64,000 nucleotides of DNA from Sorex araneus (Eukaryota; Chordata; Mammalia; Eulipotyphla; Soricidae), in the NCBI RefSeq assembly GCF_027595985.1, contig NC_073302.1:10108966-10172965 (forward strand). Reading direction: 5' to 3'. The notes under the pieces are model-generated. The model did no database searches. It saw nothing but the letters and a program-made list of their open reading frames with translations, and was not told where the DNA came from. Below are positions 24,218-36,142 of the stretch, one piece after another. Within the stretch, counting starts at the first letter, position 1. Each line of letters begins with the position of its first letter. The position numbers and the translations under genes are program-made.

Positions 24218-25440
24218 TTTGTCCTAGAGCTATTTTGAGGTCTCTTCGCATTGTCTGTTGTTGCCTGTAGGCTTCCTGCATCTCATCTTCAAGCTCACTG
24301 ATTCTGTCTTCAGCTGTAGTCATTCTATTGTTGAGGGCTCCCACTGAGTTTTTTTATTTCATCTATCGAATCCTTCATTTGTGACATTTCTTTTTGTAAC
24401 TTTTTTATTTCTGCTCTATTTTCATCCCGTATTTTCTTGGCTATCGAATACCTTCATTATCCATTCTGAACTTTTTCATTCTGAAATCTATGTTTTCGGA
24501 TACTATTATGGGCACCCCGGCTTTTTTGAGATAGCAGTTTGCTTGCAGGATTGTTTTTTATACTTTGACTTTGAGTCTGTGTTTGTTCTGGCTACTCAGA
24601 TGTTTTTCTTGCAGGCAGGATTATGTTGGGTTCAATCTCTGAATGCATTTTGCCACTCTGTGTTAATTAAGGTTCTATTGTTTCTGTCAGGTCCTCCTTT
24701 AATTTAATGGATACCTTTTCAATCTATGTTGAGTTCATTGAACATCTCCAACATTTCAACTCGGAATTCTTTATCAGAGTGCTCAAGTTTGTAGGAAACG
24801 CCTATTAAGTTTTCTCAACTCCTTTCTTCGTCCTCTTATTGTGGTGGGGGATTTACACTGTTTCTTCATGTTGTGGTGGTGTTATGGAAAAGTGACCTTC
24901 AAGTTCACTATCCCTGTTCCCTCTTGTTGTGAAAAGGGAATCTGGATGGGTTCAGTCACTGGTAGTTGCCTTTTTATTTACCCTTCTAGAACATGTCATT
25001 CCTCTCACATGTTCCTCTAATCCAGAGGTGAGGCCTAAAGTGATGCTTTCGGTGAATGTGCTCTTTTACATTAGGCTTTGCACAGGTAATTGTATTCATT
25101 GGTGTTTGGGTGAAATTAGGATAGACTAGTAGCTTATTGTCCTACTGTTTTGGATAGCTAGGATGTTACTCATGCAAATAGGTAATGAAGGCTGAGATGT
25201 TGCAACAGATTGCTTGGTGTTGAAAAATAAGTGTGGCCGGACCCAGAACAAGTCACGCCCACATTTTGTAAGATCAAGCCCCCTGAAGATAAGGCCACAT
25301 CCCTTGCCCCACAATATCAGGGTCTGAGTCACAGGCTGGGACAGAGGTAGGGCCAGTCAGGGGACATCACACACCTGGGTCTGAAGAGAAAACAGCTGTG
25401 GCGCTTAGGGTCGATATGCACCAGCAAGGGCAGCAGTTCG
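24218..25440 (-). mobile_element. Old L1 (L1-E): ORF1 and 5' UTR (unit 1)
   Basis: Antisense ORF1 coiled-coil sequence is followed (about 24470-24665) by a displaced copy of an ORF2 endonuclease segment, then ORF1 N-terminus and a 5' UTR with CACGCCCAC-type boxes (25240-25440). Matches 49612-50830 in unit 2. Between them unit 2 has about 2.6 kb of additional L1-E and RTE that unit 1 has lost. Confidence 0.8.
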
Positions 25441-25668
25441 GAGGGGAGGTTGGTTTCTCTCATTAAGGATCATGAGTAAGAAGTACGACTATCCTGTAGG
25501 TGGGCATCCCGGTGTTCTTTTGATGTTTGATGGAATCAGTAGGTAATTGCTGTAGTCCAGATTAATACATATGGTATAATATATATGTAACATAAATTTG
25601 AGGGGATTATTGAGGGGGACAAGACATATTAAAGGAAAAGTTGTGAAGAATAGTGTTCATGTAAGCTC
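25441..25668. repeat. Right ~230-bp direct repeat flanking L1-E (unit 1)
   Basis: Counterpart of 21585-21835: GTTCTTTTGATGTTTGATGG then GAATCAGTAGGTAATT (RTE-derived), then the non-RTE part with GGGGACAAGACATATTAAAGG split by small changes. It starts right at the L1-E 5' end. It may be an exceptionally long target duplication or a local duplication that L1-E later entered. Confidence 0.65.
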
Positions 25669-28607
25669 TTCTCTTAAAAATCTTAAAAGAGTCTAATTCC
25701 CTATATCTATAGATGCATATCAATATGTTATAGAAGAAACAATATTTTGGCTGACAGACTGAATACTGCATCACATTAGTGTGATGTCTTGTTGGGACAG
25801 TTTAGGTACATTAGGCGTTATAAATAATAAATCAGTAAATTATCCTGTGCTTATAAATGCTTATAAATTGTTCTATTAATGCTTATAAAAGTATCCATCA
25901 CTTGGTGTAATGAAGTTAATGACATTCAAAGTGGGCATGCATTGTACAACTGTGTGCTAGAGCATGAATCAACTAAGTAAATGCTATTAAAGATTCAATG
26001 GCATGAAAAAATAATTTGAATTTTATAACTCCAGAGACAAAGCTCAGAGAAGTCACTTGACTCATCGAGAATCAAGAGTGAATGTCCAACAGACTCTGGC
26101 ATCAAGTCATGTCTGGAAAGACATTGGCTGCATGAGGTTGGAGCACATCTCAGTATTCCTCCCTCCAGCTGGAACTCTGGGCAGGCAAACAACTGCCAGG
26201 ATGCCCCTGATACCTCGGTCACTCTCAGGTGGCTTTACAGGCTCAGTGTCTCCAGTCCAAACCAAGCCCCTCCCAAGATCTCACTGGACTGAGGCAATTA
26301 TCCTACTTTCTCCTTAACTAGGAGCTTTGGGACCTTTCACGTAGCCTTCTCTATGTTTATAAAATTCTATTCTTATTTCTTGGAGTCAAGGATGGACACA
26401 GAATACGCAGATGTTTATGGATTTACAGATGCTTTCATCTTGCTCATTTTTTCCTGGGTTCTAGGACAGAAGCTGATCAGAATTTTAATCGAATTACAAG
26501 ATTAGAATTTACTGTTAGCAATAATTGCTGAAGTTGGACTGAGCTGGTTTCTAGGTGAGCAAAGTGTGTCTCATTGTCTGAGAGGACTGTACATGCTTTT
26601 ACTATTCAGTGCTATGTGCGGATCCCTCATAATGATGTGGATACATGAATATTTCTTCAAAAGTTGTGCCTCTATATGTTTGACATGTAACTTACAATAT
26701 AGATTTTAAAAGAGATAAGATATATGGGAAGAGAGAGCGAGACTTAGATGACAAAGATGTGCTACTGAATTATAATGATTGTCCCTCCAATCAGACCACA
26801 TGCACCAAATAAACTACCGTTAAGCAGATGCAGAGCAGTTCTGAGTGTGGTTTGGGGTCTCTTCATCAACTACCAAATATCTCTCTCTCCTTTAATCATT
26901 TCCATATTCTGTTCTTTTAAACAAATAAGAGTTAAATGAAGACACTGCAGCATCTGAACAGACAGATGTGTGCTCACTATGAGGTAAAATTTCTTTAATA
27001 GACCCATGACCAGCATAGGGGAAGAAGTTTAAAATCAAGCTTGCGGAAATTTGGAATCCCTCATATAATCTCAGGAATCCTGAGATTACTCAGGGATGCT
27101 GAAATGCAATATTTCATTTTGTTTATGGATAATTTTTACGGGTCACAATAATGTTGATGTGTTTGTGAGTAATTGATGGTGTCTTATTGGCAGGTAGTAT
27201 ATTAGTTGATGTGGTCCCTGTTAAGAAATACAGCCTCTGTGCTTAATCCACAGCTACCTTAAAAGTCTGTCAGTAGTAGCTATTATATTGCATTGAGCAT
27301 GTGTTCTTATATGCTTTTCACCTCTGATAGGGTATCACACACTAATTCCTAGGACACCAATTGCTCAGTCGGTCAGGAGGTATCTAATCATCATCCTGTA
27401 CCTGTTTGAATTTCCTAAGGTTCAGTTTCCAACTGGTAAAGAAAGAGGAACTAATCCTTGATCACAGTGCTATTTTGAGAATAAAATTGGACTATGTCCA
27501 ACAATAGTAAGCACCATACTTGTCGTGTAATCAGTTAAAAGTACATAAACAATAAAATACAAGGGGAATTTTATTGTGTTTCTCCAAACCAAGTGTTTTC
27601 ACTTAGACATTCTTATTTCTCCACTACCAAGTGCAGTCCAGGTAGAAGTCTAGAGAGTATAAGCCTTTCATACTTTGCTGCTACAGCTTGAACCCCTGCT
27701 CCTGGGTCATAGAACAATCATCTTTTAAATTAGGTGCAAATTAAGTTTCCTGGGTGATTTCCTAGGCTTCTTCTAAGTGCTCTCTTATTTCTCAGCCTCC
27801 ACACAATGATACTGTACCACAATTTATAAATCAATCATCAGAAAGTGCCACCTTAGAGGTCATTAATGGAGAGACTAAGTACCTCTAGCAATTCATAGAT
27901 CTTTGAACTACAATATTTGTTTTTTTTATCTCCAACACATGAATGCAAAAGGCAGTAAAGCTTCCCTCCATAAACTTTCCACAGAAAAGGGCCATCCATG
28001 GGGATGGGGTGGGGCTGTTGAAGGGAGTAGAATAGAGAAGGGACAACATGACAATAGTAATTGGGAATGATCAATTCATACAGGGACTGAGTGTTGAAAG
28101 TAGGTAAAGGCATAATCTTTAGTAACTTTGATAATCTTTCACTATCTTTATTGCAGAACCTAAGGCCCAAATAGAATGGTGTAGGTTAGGATGAAAACTC
28201 AGATCATTGATGGTCCCACACTCTTTCTCCACTCTGGTGAAAGGACTTGTGTTGGAACACTATGACAGAAACCAAATCATGAACAACTTTATAACTGTGT
28301 ATATCACTGTTCTTCAATTTTTAAAATAGAGCTTAGCTCCACAGCTGTATGTTTCATAATTCTGACCCTCAGACTAAATTTCCTAAGAAGTAACAAACTG
28401 AGAGTCTACATAACAAGCCTACCAGACAACAATTTGAAATTACTTTTAAACCCTTGTGATAGGAAGGGCAATATACTATGCCATATAAACCATAAAATAT
28501 CAAAATGTGATTAGTTAAAATTTAATACCCTCACATACAGTTGGCTTTACTATGATGTTACACTACTCACTCTCCATACACTATTTCCCTTTTTCTTTTA
28601 TCTCCAG
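25669..28607. other. Upstream region and 5' intron of olfactory receptor 1
   Basis: About 2.9 kb of AT-rich, single-copy-looking DNA that is well conserved with 51061-53957 plus 56020-56118 of unit 2. I see no coding gene or RNA gene; open frames are short and not preserved in the other unit. It presumably contains the receptor promoter, 5' exon(s) and intron, which cannot be located from sequence alone. The end carries the splice acceptor. Confidence 0.6.
28585..28607 (+). other. Splice acceptor before olfactory receptor 1 coding exon
   Basis: A pyrimidine tract (CCCTTTTTCTTTTATCTCCAG) ends in AG at 28606-28607, 16 bp before the ATG. Olfactory receptor genes commonly have their only coding exon directly after such an acceptor, with non-coding exons upstream. 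It is conserved at 56096-56118 in the paralogue. It supports starting the protein at 28624 rather than at the in-frame ATG at 28552, which would lie in the intron. Confidence 0.75.
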
Positions 28608-28623
28608 CGAAGACAAGGGCAGC

Positions 28624-29571
28624 ATGATGAGGGAAAATGAAACCAGAGTTTCTGAATTTCTCCTCGAGGGGCTCCCTGTTCCACCAGAACGTCAGGGTTT
28701 GTGCTTCATCCTCTTCCTGCTCATGTACCTGACCACAGTGTTGGGGAACCTGCTCATCATCCTGCTTATCCGGATTGATATTCGTCTCCACACTCCCATG
28801 TACTTCTTCCTCAGTGTCTTGGCCTTCAATGATGTGACTGTCTCATCTGTCACTGTCCCCAAAATGTTGATGGACATGAAGACAAATCACAAATCTATCC
28901 CCTATGCAGGATGCATTTCTCAGGTGTTTTTATTAATAGTCTTTGTTTGTTCTGAAAATTTGCTTCTTACAGTGATGGCGTATGACAGGTATGTGGCCAT
29001 CTGCCAGCCGCTCCACTACACCACCATCATGAGGCAGGAGCGATGCATTGCTCTAGTAACAACAACCTGGATCCTCAGTTTCTTCTATGCTCTGATGCAC
29101 ACCCTGCTTTTGGCCAGAGTGTCCTTCTGTTCGAACATTACCATTCCCCACTTCTTCTGTGAAATCATTCCCATCCTGGAGATAAGCTGTTCAGATGTTT
29201 CACTCAATCTCCATGTCATTTATTTTGTCGGAGGGATTTCTTTTTATCTGCCATTCATCATTATCTTGGGCACTTATATCCGCATATGGGCCACTGTCCT
29301 GAAGAATCCCTCTGCTAAGAAATTCTTCAAGGTCCTTTCCACCTGTGGTTCCCATCTCCTTGTTGTGTCTTTATTCTATGGAACCATTTTTAAAGTTTAT
29401 ATTTTATCACCCTCCTCTGCCACAAATAATAAAGATATAATTGCTTCTGTGATGTACATGATAGTCACCCCCATGCTGAACCCTTTTATCTACAGCTTGA
29501 GAAACAGAGATATAAAACAAGCCCTTAATTTGCTGGCTAACAGAGTCAAGTTCTGTAGTCAAAAAACTTAA
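28624..29571 (+). CDS. Olfactory receptor, family 1 (OR1J-like), copy 1
   Basis: A seven-transmembrane odorant receptor of 315 residues, expected in the cilia membrane of olfactory neurons and coupling to Golf/adenylyl cyclase III. Seen: N-glycosylation site NET near residue 5; TM1 with GNLLIILLI; LHTPMYFFLS into TM2; TM3 cysteine (YAGCIS); full MAYDRYVAICQPLHY at the end of TM3; the extracellular-loop cysteines (FCSN, FFCEI, ISCSD); TM6 KVLSTCGSHLLVV; TM7 PMLNPFIYSLRNRDIK. The length is normal and the frame intact. The start at 28624 (ATG ATG; 28627 is equally plausible) follows the splice acceptor; an ATG at 28552 would add 24 non-homologous residues. Subfamily by recalled similarity to OR1J members; family 1 is more certain. 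The paralogue is at 56135. Confidence 0.95.
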   Translation: MMRENETRVSEFLLEGLPVPPERQGLCFILFLLMYLTTVLGNLLIILLIRIDIRLHTPMYFFLSVLAFNDVTVSSVTVPKMLMDMKTNHKSIPYAGCISQVFLLIVFVCSENLLLTVMAYDRYVAICQPLHYTTIMRQERCIALVTTTWILSFFYALMHTLLLARVSFCSNITIPHFFCEIIPILEISCSDVSLNLHVIYFVGGISFYLPFIIILGTYIRIWATVLKNPSAKKFFKVLSTCGSHLLVVSLFYGTIFKVYILSPSSATNNKDIIASVMYMIVTPMLNPFIYSLRNRDIKQALNLLANRVKFCSQKT

Positions 29572-30728
29572 TGTGAGTATATTAACTAGTGTGCATTCAA
29601 ATAGCCAAGGAGACTATGATCCTAAAAGATCTATTCTTTGTGTCATTTGAAATTGTCATATACATCTCTGAGATATTGAAATATTTATGCTTCACTTTGC
29701 TAACATACACCAGTTTTATTCCCCAGACTGACTTTCAGGGACAGACATTTACTGGACAATGATTAGATACTATGATGCCTTATTTCAGCATGTTTAGAAC
29801 TTGGGATTTGGAGCAAAGATACTAAAAACAGTAATAAAGAAGAAAAGTAACCCAAGTCTTCTAACTCTCCTAAAAATGCCACACTTTTTTCTTTATATTG
29901 AAAACATGTAGGAAATTATGTACTTAAGGACTGTCAGAAAAACCTAATTGCTTATATCAATCATATTTCCTATTACAATTTTCTGAAATTTCTATTTCTA
30001 ACTTTCAATGACAACTTTGGATGTTCTTACAAGTGGGGAATCCAAGTTCAAATAATTCTGTTACTTCTAATAAATATATTATTTTTAAATGTTAGAAGTG
30101 TTTTATATCTTGATGCATATGGCAGTTACCTTGGATAACTGCAATGTTCATGACACTGTATATGTGTGCGTATGTGTGAGTGTGAAATAAGTTCAAGATG
30201 ATACACACCTTCAATTATTTCACTTTGTTTATGTATTCTCTTTGTTTATGATTACTCAGTACTATGAAAATTCAGGTGTGAGGGATAAAAACCCATGTTA
30301 TTCTGAGACTGGAAGCATTAGTGACTTGTGGGTGTTTTTGTAAAATTACATAATTATGTTAATCTGTGCAAATTTTCATGCTGTACCATATATATGATAT
30401 ATGTAATTTTTTGTAAAGATAGTTTCATTTAAAACAGGTTATTTAGAGAAAAATGAGAGGGAAAAGAGAGAAGAGTAAGAGAGAGAGAAAGAGAGAGAGG
30501 GCTGTGTAATAAATCACATGAGCTTCTCCAGAAAAAACGCAGAGAATGGCTTTAGTGAAGTTTAATCTCAATTTTTCCAAATTTTCTTGGCCTTGGAAAC
30601 TTTCATCATTTTATAAGAATATGTGGCTTTGAAAAAATAATACAACACATATAGGTAATATACAGTAATAGGTATAAACTTAATTTATACCTAAACATGA
30701 AAAATACATCTGAATATGTCATATTTAT
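29572..30728. other. 3' flank of olfactory receptor 1
   Basis: Conserved with 57083-58239. Likely holds the 3' UTR: AATAAA motifs occur at about 29833 and 30069; the first is AACAAA in the paralogue, the second is conserved. A GA-rich microsatellite lies at about 30455-30500 and a TG-rich stretch near 30160-30185. No other gene seen. Confidence 0.6.
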
Positions 30729-31231
30729 ATCATTGTATCACTTGTTATCCCATTGACTTTTGATTTGCTCGAGTGGGCGCCAGTAACTACTCTACTCAGC
30801 ACTGTCGTGTGCTAGTGTAGCCCAATGGCTTCTGCTCACTCCAGGAACAGTAAGAGCCTCAAACCTCTCTCAGGGTTTTAATGAAGAAGTCTGGGCATCT
30901 CATAGATGGGCAGCCATGTGGTCTTTTGGCATCCTGTGGAATCCAGCCGGTAACAGCTCTAATCCACCAGTCATCTTTGAATCGCATCACGTTTCCAGTC
31001 CATCTGATTTTTGATGCCTTGTTACATGAGACAGCGTCCTTGTTTCTTCATCATCGATAGAGGTCGGAACTCTGTATTCCTTCTCTCACTTGAGTGAAAC
31101 GTGCTACTCCACGAATAGCTCTTCTGATTCCTCTTTGGGACACCTGAATACTGTTCTCATTCTGTCTTCATGGGGCCCAGGTCTCTGAGGCTTATGTTAG
31201 TGAAGAAAGAATGGTCGAGTTGAAAAGATGT
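30729..31231 (-). mobile_element. RTE-clade LINE 3' end (unit 2)
   Basis: Starts on the plus strand at the RTE 3' tail (ATCATTGTATCACTTGTTAT) and TTTGCTCGAGTGGGCGCC, the 3' UTR words shared with other RTE copies and with the SINE at 54589-54820. It continues into the C-terminal ORF and ends at GAAAAGATGT (31222-31231), the L1-T target site. Frame broken. Confidence 0.87.
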
Positions 31232-32466
31232 TTCCAGGTGTTTAATTTCATTTTCTGTTTGTGTGTTTGATTTATTACTAATTTCATAGCATCATGGTCT
31301 CAGAAGATCATCGATACCATCTCTTATAAATGGATAGACATGGAGAGTATCATTCTAAGTGAAATCAGTCAGAAAGAGAGGGACAGACATAGAGGGACTG
31401 CACTCTTTTGTGGAGTATAGAATAACATCACATGAGGCTGACACCCTAGGACAGTAGATACAAGGACTAGGGGGATTGCCTCATAACAGGAAGACTGCTT
31501 CATGAGTGGAGGGGAGAAGGCAGATGGAATAGAGAAGGGAACACTAAGAAAATGATGTCTTGATGACCTAGTTCTGATGGGAGATGCATGGTGAAAGTAG
31601 ATAATGCACCAAACATGATCACCTCTCAGTGTCTGTGTTGCAAGATATAATGTCCCGAAGTAGAGAGAGTATGGGGAATATTGTCTGCCAAAGAGGCAGG
31701 GTGAGGGTGGGAAAGGGGAGGTATATCCAAGATATTGGTGGTGTGGAATGTGCACTGGTGGAAGAATGGGTGTTTGATCCTTGTGAGATTGTAACCCAAC
31801 ATGAAAGCTTGTAACTATCTCACGGTGATTCAATAAAATTAAAAATATAAAAAAATAAAATTAAAAAAAGAAATAAAGAACCAGTGATTCTAAGAAAAAT
31901 ATTGATGAGAATTAAGGAAGTTACCAACACTGTTGAAACTTTCAGATGTCCAATTTGTGTTGGGGAAACTAAATTCACTTAATGTTTAAAATTGATAGGA
32001 AGATTGTGTTCTCAATATAAATTGAGTGCCGGAGAGAGATCCAACTGGGTGAGGTTCTTGTCTTGTGGATGGCAAACTTAGGTTTGATCTGTGAAACAGC
32101 TAATGGTCTCCCAAGCTCTGCCAGGAGTGACCCCTGCGTGCAGAGCCTCAGTACAGCCACTGTGCCCTCAGTACAGACAGTATACCCCATGCCACCCCAT
32201 AAAGAAGAAATTATTTGAAAATTGTTGTTTTGAAAATATTTTGAAAATATTAATTACACACATGTCACTGTTTATGCTTCTCATTAATGATTATGCAATC
32301 TATCTACAAGGAGAAAATGATATGACTTTTATTATACTTATTTATAATTCATCCATCCTTCAAGTTGTTCATTTTTCTCAATGTTCTATCATACATATTA
32401 AATAATCTAGTTGTGTCTGTATACAATTATTATTGAATAAAATATAAAATACAAAACAAAAAAAGA
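31232..32466. mobile_element. Twin-primed L1 (L1-T), internally deleted (unit 2)
   Basis: A short antisense endonuclease piece (31232-31325) is joined directly to sense L1 3' end sequence (31326 onward: TATAAATGGATAGACATGG) through 3' UTR and tail (about 31850), then the non-L1 tail ending with AATAAAATATAAAATAC near 32438. The inversion joint itself and about 1.57 kb are missing compared with unit 3. An eroded tRNA-type SINE lies within the tail (about 32028-32180). Right target copy GAAAATATGT at 32467-32476. Confidence 0.82.
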
Positions 32467-33676
32467 GAAAATATGTGCCCAGAGCCGGAGGTTCTTTCTC
32501 CTCTTAACCACTTTTTTGATGCTCTTGAAAGCTTTCCACGCTGCTCTCTTCCTCCTGAGCAGTTCTGGCACCAAGTCGTTCCTCATGTTGATTTTTTGAC
32601 CCGGGTTCACATAGCTGCTGCATTCTGAGATGTTTGTTCCATTGAGAGAAAATAGAAATTCAGAGGCTCATGCCAACCCACATTGGCGAATGAGAGTTTC
32701 CAAAAACAAACATCTGTTTGTGGCTTTCCCACTCTTGGCATTCTTCTCGCAGTCATGGAGGGGCTGAACCAGTTGATTGTATTCCTCATCAATGTTGTCA
32801 ATAACAGCATCTTCCCAGATTGCCCTAATGGTGCCAAAGACCTCCCTTCGGTGGTAATTCTGGGAGTTCTTTTCTTAAACTTAAACTTTTAAGACCTTTC
32901 TCCCTGCTCTGTGAAGTAAAATTTTGCACAATGTAGATAGTGGTCCGATCCCTTTTGGAATTTTGGGACAACAGCAACACCGGTCAGGCAAAATCTTTGA
33001 TTGAATATAATGTGGTCAATTTCATTGGGGAACTGTCCACCAGGAAACTCCCACGTCCAGCGTTTGGATTCAGACATGTGGAACTGAGAGTTACCACGGA
33101 TGGTCTTGGTTGACATGATGATCTCAGATAAACTCTCACCCTGTTTGTTTCATTCTAGGCCATGGTCCCAATGTGGAGTTCTTCGGGTGACTTTCTTGGT
33201 TCTATTTTGCCATTAAAACCACCAAGAATGATCTTTTAAAGGTGTGGTCTTCTTTATAGAACCTCCCCAGCTCCATGTAGGACTTCTCAATTTCTTCATC
33301 ATAGTTGGATATTGGTGTGTAGAAGACGAAGATAGAAACTGCAGGCAGCGAGCCACATCTATTCAAGTGTAATCGTCTGATTCTTGTTGCTAGGCTCTCG
33401 AAAGAATGATGGCTCATAGCCAAGTTCATGTTGACAAGGAAACCGACGCCAACAATGTCTCTATTCTCGCCTGTTCCAAAGAACAATTCTTCTCCAGTGA
33501 CGTAAATGGCATGATGTGATTGATGTCTTCTCATTTTGGTCAGACCAATGATGTCGTACTTGATCTTCTGTGCATGCACCATCAGGTCCTCAATGGATGC
33601 TTCTGATGACAGCATACATGTCTTGAAAGTATAGACAGTCATTTTAGTCTTGCTTCGGTTTGGCATTCTGGATCAT
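32467..33676 (-). mobile_element. RTE-clade LINE, endonuclease region, RT deleted (unit 2)
   Basis: The minus strand reads the RTE endonuclease: MPNRSKTKMTVYTFKTCMLS then IKYDIIGLTKMRRHQSHHAI, VGVGFLVNMNLAMS, and LRLNRCGSLPA-type sequence (33202-33666). Near 32660 the copy jumps over about 1.15 kb relative to unit 1 (about 1327-2478), removing the RT core. It ends next to L1-B as in the other units. Confidence 0.87.
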
Positions 33677-33746
33677 AACAGACTCAATGTCAAATGGTGA
33701 AAAATTAACCTGCAAGCAAATAACTCCCTCAAAAATGCTCGGGTGG

Positions 33747-33915
33747 GGGCTGGAGTGATAGCACAGTGGGTAGGGCGTTTGCCTTGCACACAGCCGACCC
33801 GGGTTCGAGTCCCAGCGTCCCATATGGTCCCCTGAGCACCGCCAGGAGTAATTCCTGAGTGCAGAGCCAGGAGTAACCCCTGTGCATTGCCAGGTGTGAC
33901 CCAAAAAGCAAAAAA
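33747..33915 (+). mobile_element. Young tRNA-derived SINE (shrew type)
   Basis: Begins GGGCTGGAGTGATAGCACAG. A-box TAGCACAGTGGG (33759-33770) and B-box GGTTCGAGTCC (33802-33812) match RNA polymerase III promoter consensus. The body CATATGGTCCCCTGAGCACC leads to TGACCCAAAAAGCA and an A-tail. Flanked by a 16-bp perfect duplication AAAAATGCTCGGGTGG (33731-33746 and 33916-33931). Absent at the matching sites in unit 1 (about 3550) and unit 3 (about 63966), so it inserted after the duplication. Confidence 0.95.
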
Positions 33916-35137
33916 AAAAATGCTCGGGTGGTCTTACTAATATCTGACAACATAGACTTCAGGTTAAAAAGATTAGAAGGGACATCAAAGACCATTTTTT
34001 ATTAATCAAGAGATATGTAAGGCAGGAAGAAATCACACTCCTAAATGGATATGTCCCCAGTGAGGGACCAGCTAACTACATAAAATAACTGCTAACAGAT
34101 TTTCAGAAGGATATTGCTAACAACATAATAGGAGTTGGAGAATTCAACAACACCTTATCCATTCTGGATAGATCAACAAGTTTAAAACACAGCAAGTAAA
34201 AACAGACTTTGAAGGAAGATATGAAAAGGAGAATATTAATAGATCTATACAGGGCTTTACATACGCATAAAAATGTACACAATCTTTTCTAGTGCAAGGG
34301 GAACATTTTCCAACATAAACAGCGTGCTGGGTCACAAAACATACCTCAATAGAGTCAGAAATGTAGAAATTGTATCAACTATCTTTTCAGACCACTATGC
34401 ACTGAAAATAGTATTACTCACAAAAAATTAAGAGGACAAAATAAACACCTGGAAATTAAACAACTCAATGTTTGACAACGCATGAGTCAGGAAGAAATCA
34501 AGGAGAAGGTCAAAAGATTCGTGAAAACAAATGAGAATGAAGACATGAGCTACTAGAATCTGTGGGATGCAGCTAAAGCCCTATTATGGGGAAAACTTGT
34601 AGCTCTGCAAGCATAAGCTCAGGAAGGAAGAAAGGGCCTACATAAATAACTTGACATCACAGCTAAAATATTTTAAAATGACCAACAAAAGGAGCCCAAA
34701 CCAGGCAAAAGGAAATAAATAATAAAATTTAGAACAGATATGAACGACATGGACTCCAGAAAACATCCAAAAGATCAATGAAACCAAGACCTGGTTCATT
34801 GAGAAAATAAACAGGATTGATAAACCACTACCAAGACTTTCAGACAAAGAGAGAGAACCCTAATAAACTGAATCTAAAATGAAAGAGGGATATTACAACA
34901 GACACCAATAAATTTGAAAGATCATCAAAGACTTTTTTGAAAGTCTTTATGCCACGAAACAAACAAACCTAGAAGACATGGATAAATCTCTGAATTCCTA
35001 TACTCTCCCAAGTCTAAACTACGAAAATTTAGAATACCTCAGTAGACCTATTACTGTCAAAAGAGTGAAACTGAAATGAAAAGTCTTCCCCAAAATCCAG
35101 ATCCAAATGGATTCAATAGTGAATCCTTCCAAACATT

Positions 35138-35330
35138 TTTGTTTGTTTATTTCTTTGTTTGTTTTGCTTTTTGGGTCAAACCCAGCGATGCACAGGGGTT
35201 ATTCCTGACTCTGCACTCAGGAATCACTCTTGACAGTGCTAAAAGAACTATATGGGATTTTGGTAATCGAACCTGAGTCGGTCACATGCAAGTCTAATGC
35301 CTTATCATCTGTGCAATCTCTTCAGCCCCT
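35138..35330 (-). mobile_element. tRNA-derived SINE, antisense, old (unit 2)
   Basis: Paralogue of 11205-11399: a T-rich start, GCTTTTTGGGTCAAACCCAG, then CTCAGGAATCACTCTTGACA, ending with an eroded GCAATCTCTTCAG that corresponds to the SINE 5' end. The same CTTCCAAACATTT duplication flanks it. Confidence 0.83.
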
Positions 35331-36142
35331 CTTCCAAACATTTAAAGAGGACCTATTGCCAGTTCTTTTCAAACTCTTCCAGGAAATCAAGGAAACAGAA
35401 ACACTCCCAAACAGTTTCAATGACGCACATATAACCCTAATACCAAGGGCAAACCAGACAACAAAAAAAGAAACTAACAGGCCGATATCTCTGATGAACA
35501 CAAATGTGAATATCCTCAACAAAATATTAGCAAAGAGATCCAACAACTCATCAATAAGATCACCCACCACGACTAAGTGGGATTCATTTCGGGGATGTAT
35601 ATATGGTTTAGCATTTGTGAATCAATCAGCATAATTCATCATATCATTTAAAGAAAAGTTAAAAACCATATGATCATATCAATGAATGCAGAGAAAACAT
35701 TTGACAAGATGTAGCACCAGTTATGATGAAAACTCTTACCAAATGGATAGAGAAGGGACTTTCCTCAGTACAATCAAAACTATCTACCACAAGTCCATGG
35801 GAAACATAATCCTCAATGGGTAAAAACTAAGAGCTGTCCCTATAAGATAACAGAAAGATGCCCAGTGTCACCACTTTTGTTCAATAGAGTACTGGAATTA
35901 CTTACAATAGCAGTTAAGCAAGAAAAGGATATTAAGGGCAATAAGATAGGAATGGAAGTAATCAAGCTCTCAGTATTTAAAGATATGATACTATATTTGG
36001 AGAAAACCAAAGCCTATACCAAGAAACTACTATAAACTATAGGTTTGTATAGTAAAGTCACAGGCTATAAAATCAATACTGAAATTCCATGGCTTTCCTA
36101 AACACAAATAATGATTGAAAAGAAAGACATGAAAAAAGAGAT

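Larger units (their letters stand above)
1..30728. repeat. Tandem segmental duplication, unit 1 (left-truncated by window)
   Basis: First visible copy of a large tandem duplication. Base 1 matches about 30897 and 58410 (antisense RTE). The old L1-B, the 14220-15107 stretch, the L1-E block, the olfactory receptor at 28624 and its flanks all recur in the same order and orientation in unit 2. Unit 1 is longer because it holds L1-A and L1-D, which unit 2 lacks. It also has private deletions: about 2.06 kb just upstream of the receptor, about 2.6 kb inside L1-E, and most of the twin-primed L1 at 337-1130. The array's outer edge is not visible. Confidence 0.9.
33677..36142 (+). mobile_element. Old L1 (L1-B), ORF2 endonuclease to RT (unit 2)
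   Basis: Uninterrupted by L1-A, so it shows the ancestral L1-B reading from endonuclease through linker to RT. It contains two SINEs (33747-33915 and 35138-35330). The RT motif has lost a codon-scale piece (AAAGATATGATACT, about 35978-35992) compared with L1 consensus. It ends at the L1-C insertion, GAAAAAAGAGAT (36131-36142). Confidence 0.83.

Noticed and set aside
28552-28623. Upstream ATG giving 24 extra residues for the olfactory receptor
   Set aside because: It lies before a conserved splice acceptor, and family members start at the MRENET-like position.
30455-30500. The GA-rich tract as a regulatory element
   Set aside because: A simple-sequence repeat that differs in length between units; nothing else supports a function.
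33759-33812. A functional tRNA gene (perfect A and B boxes)
   Set aside because: It is the head of a SINE with body, A-tail and target duplication; no cloverleaf 3' half.
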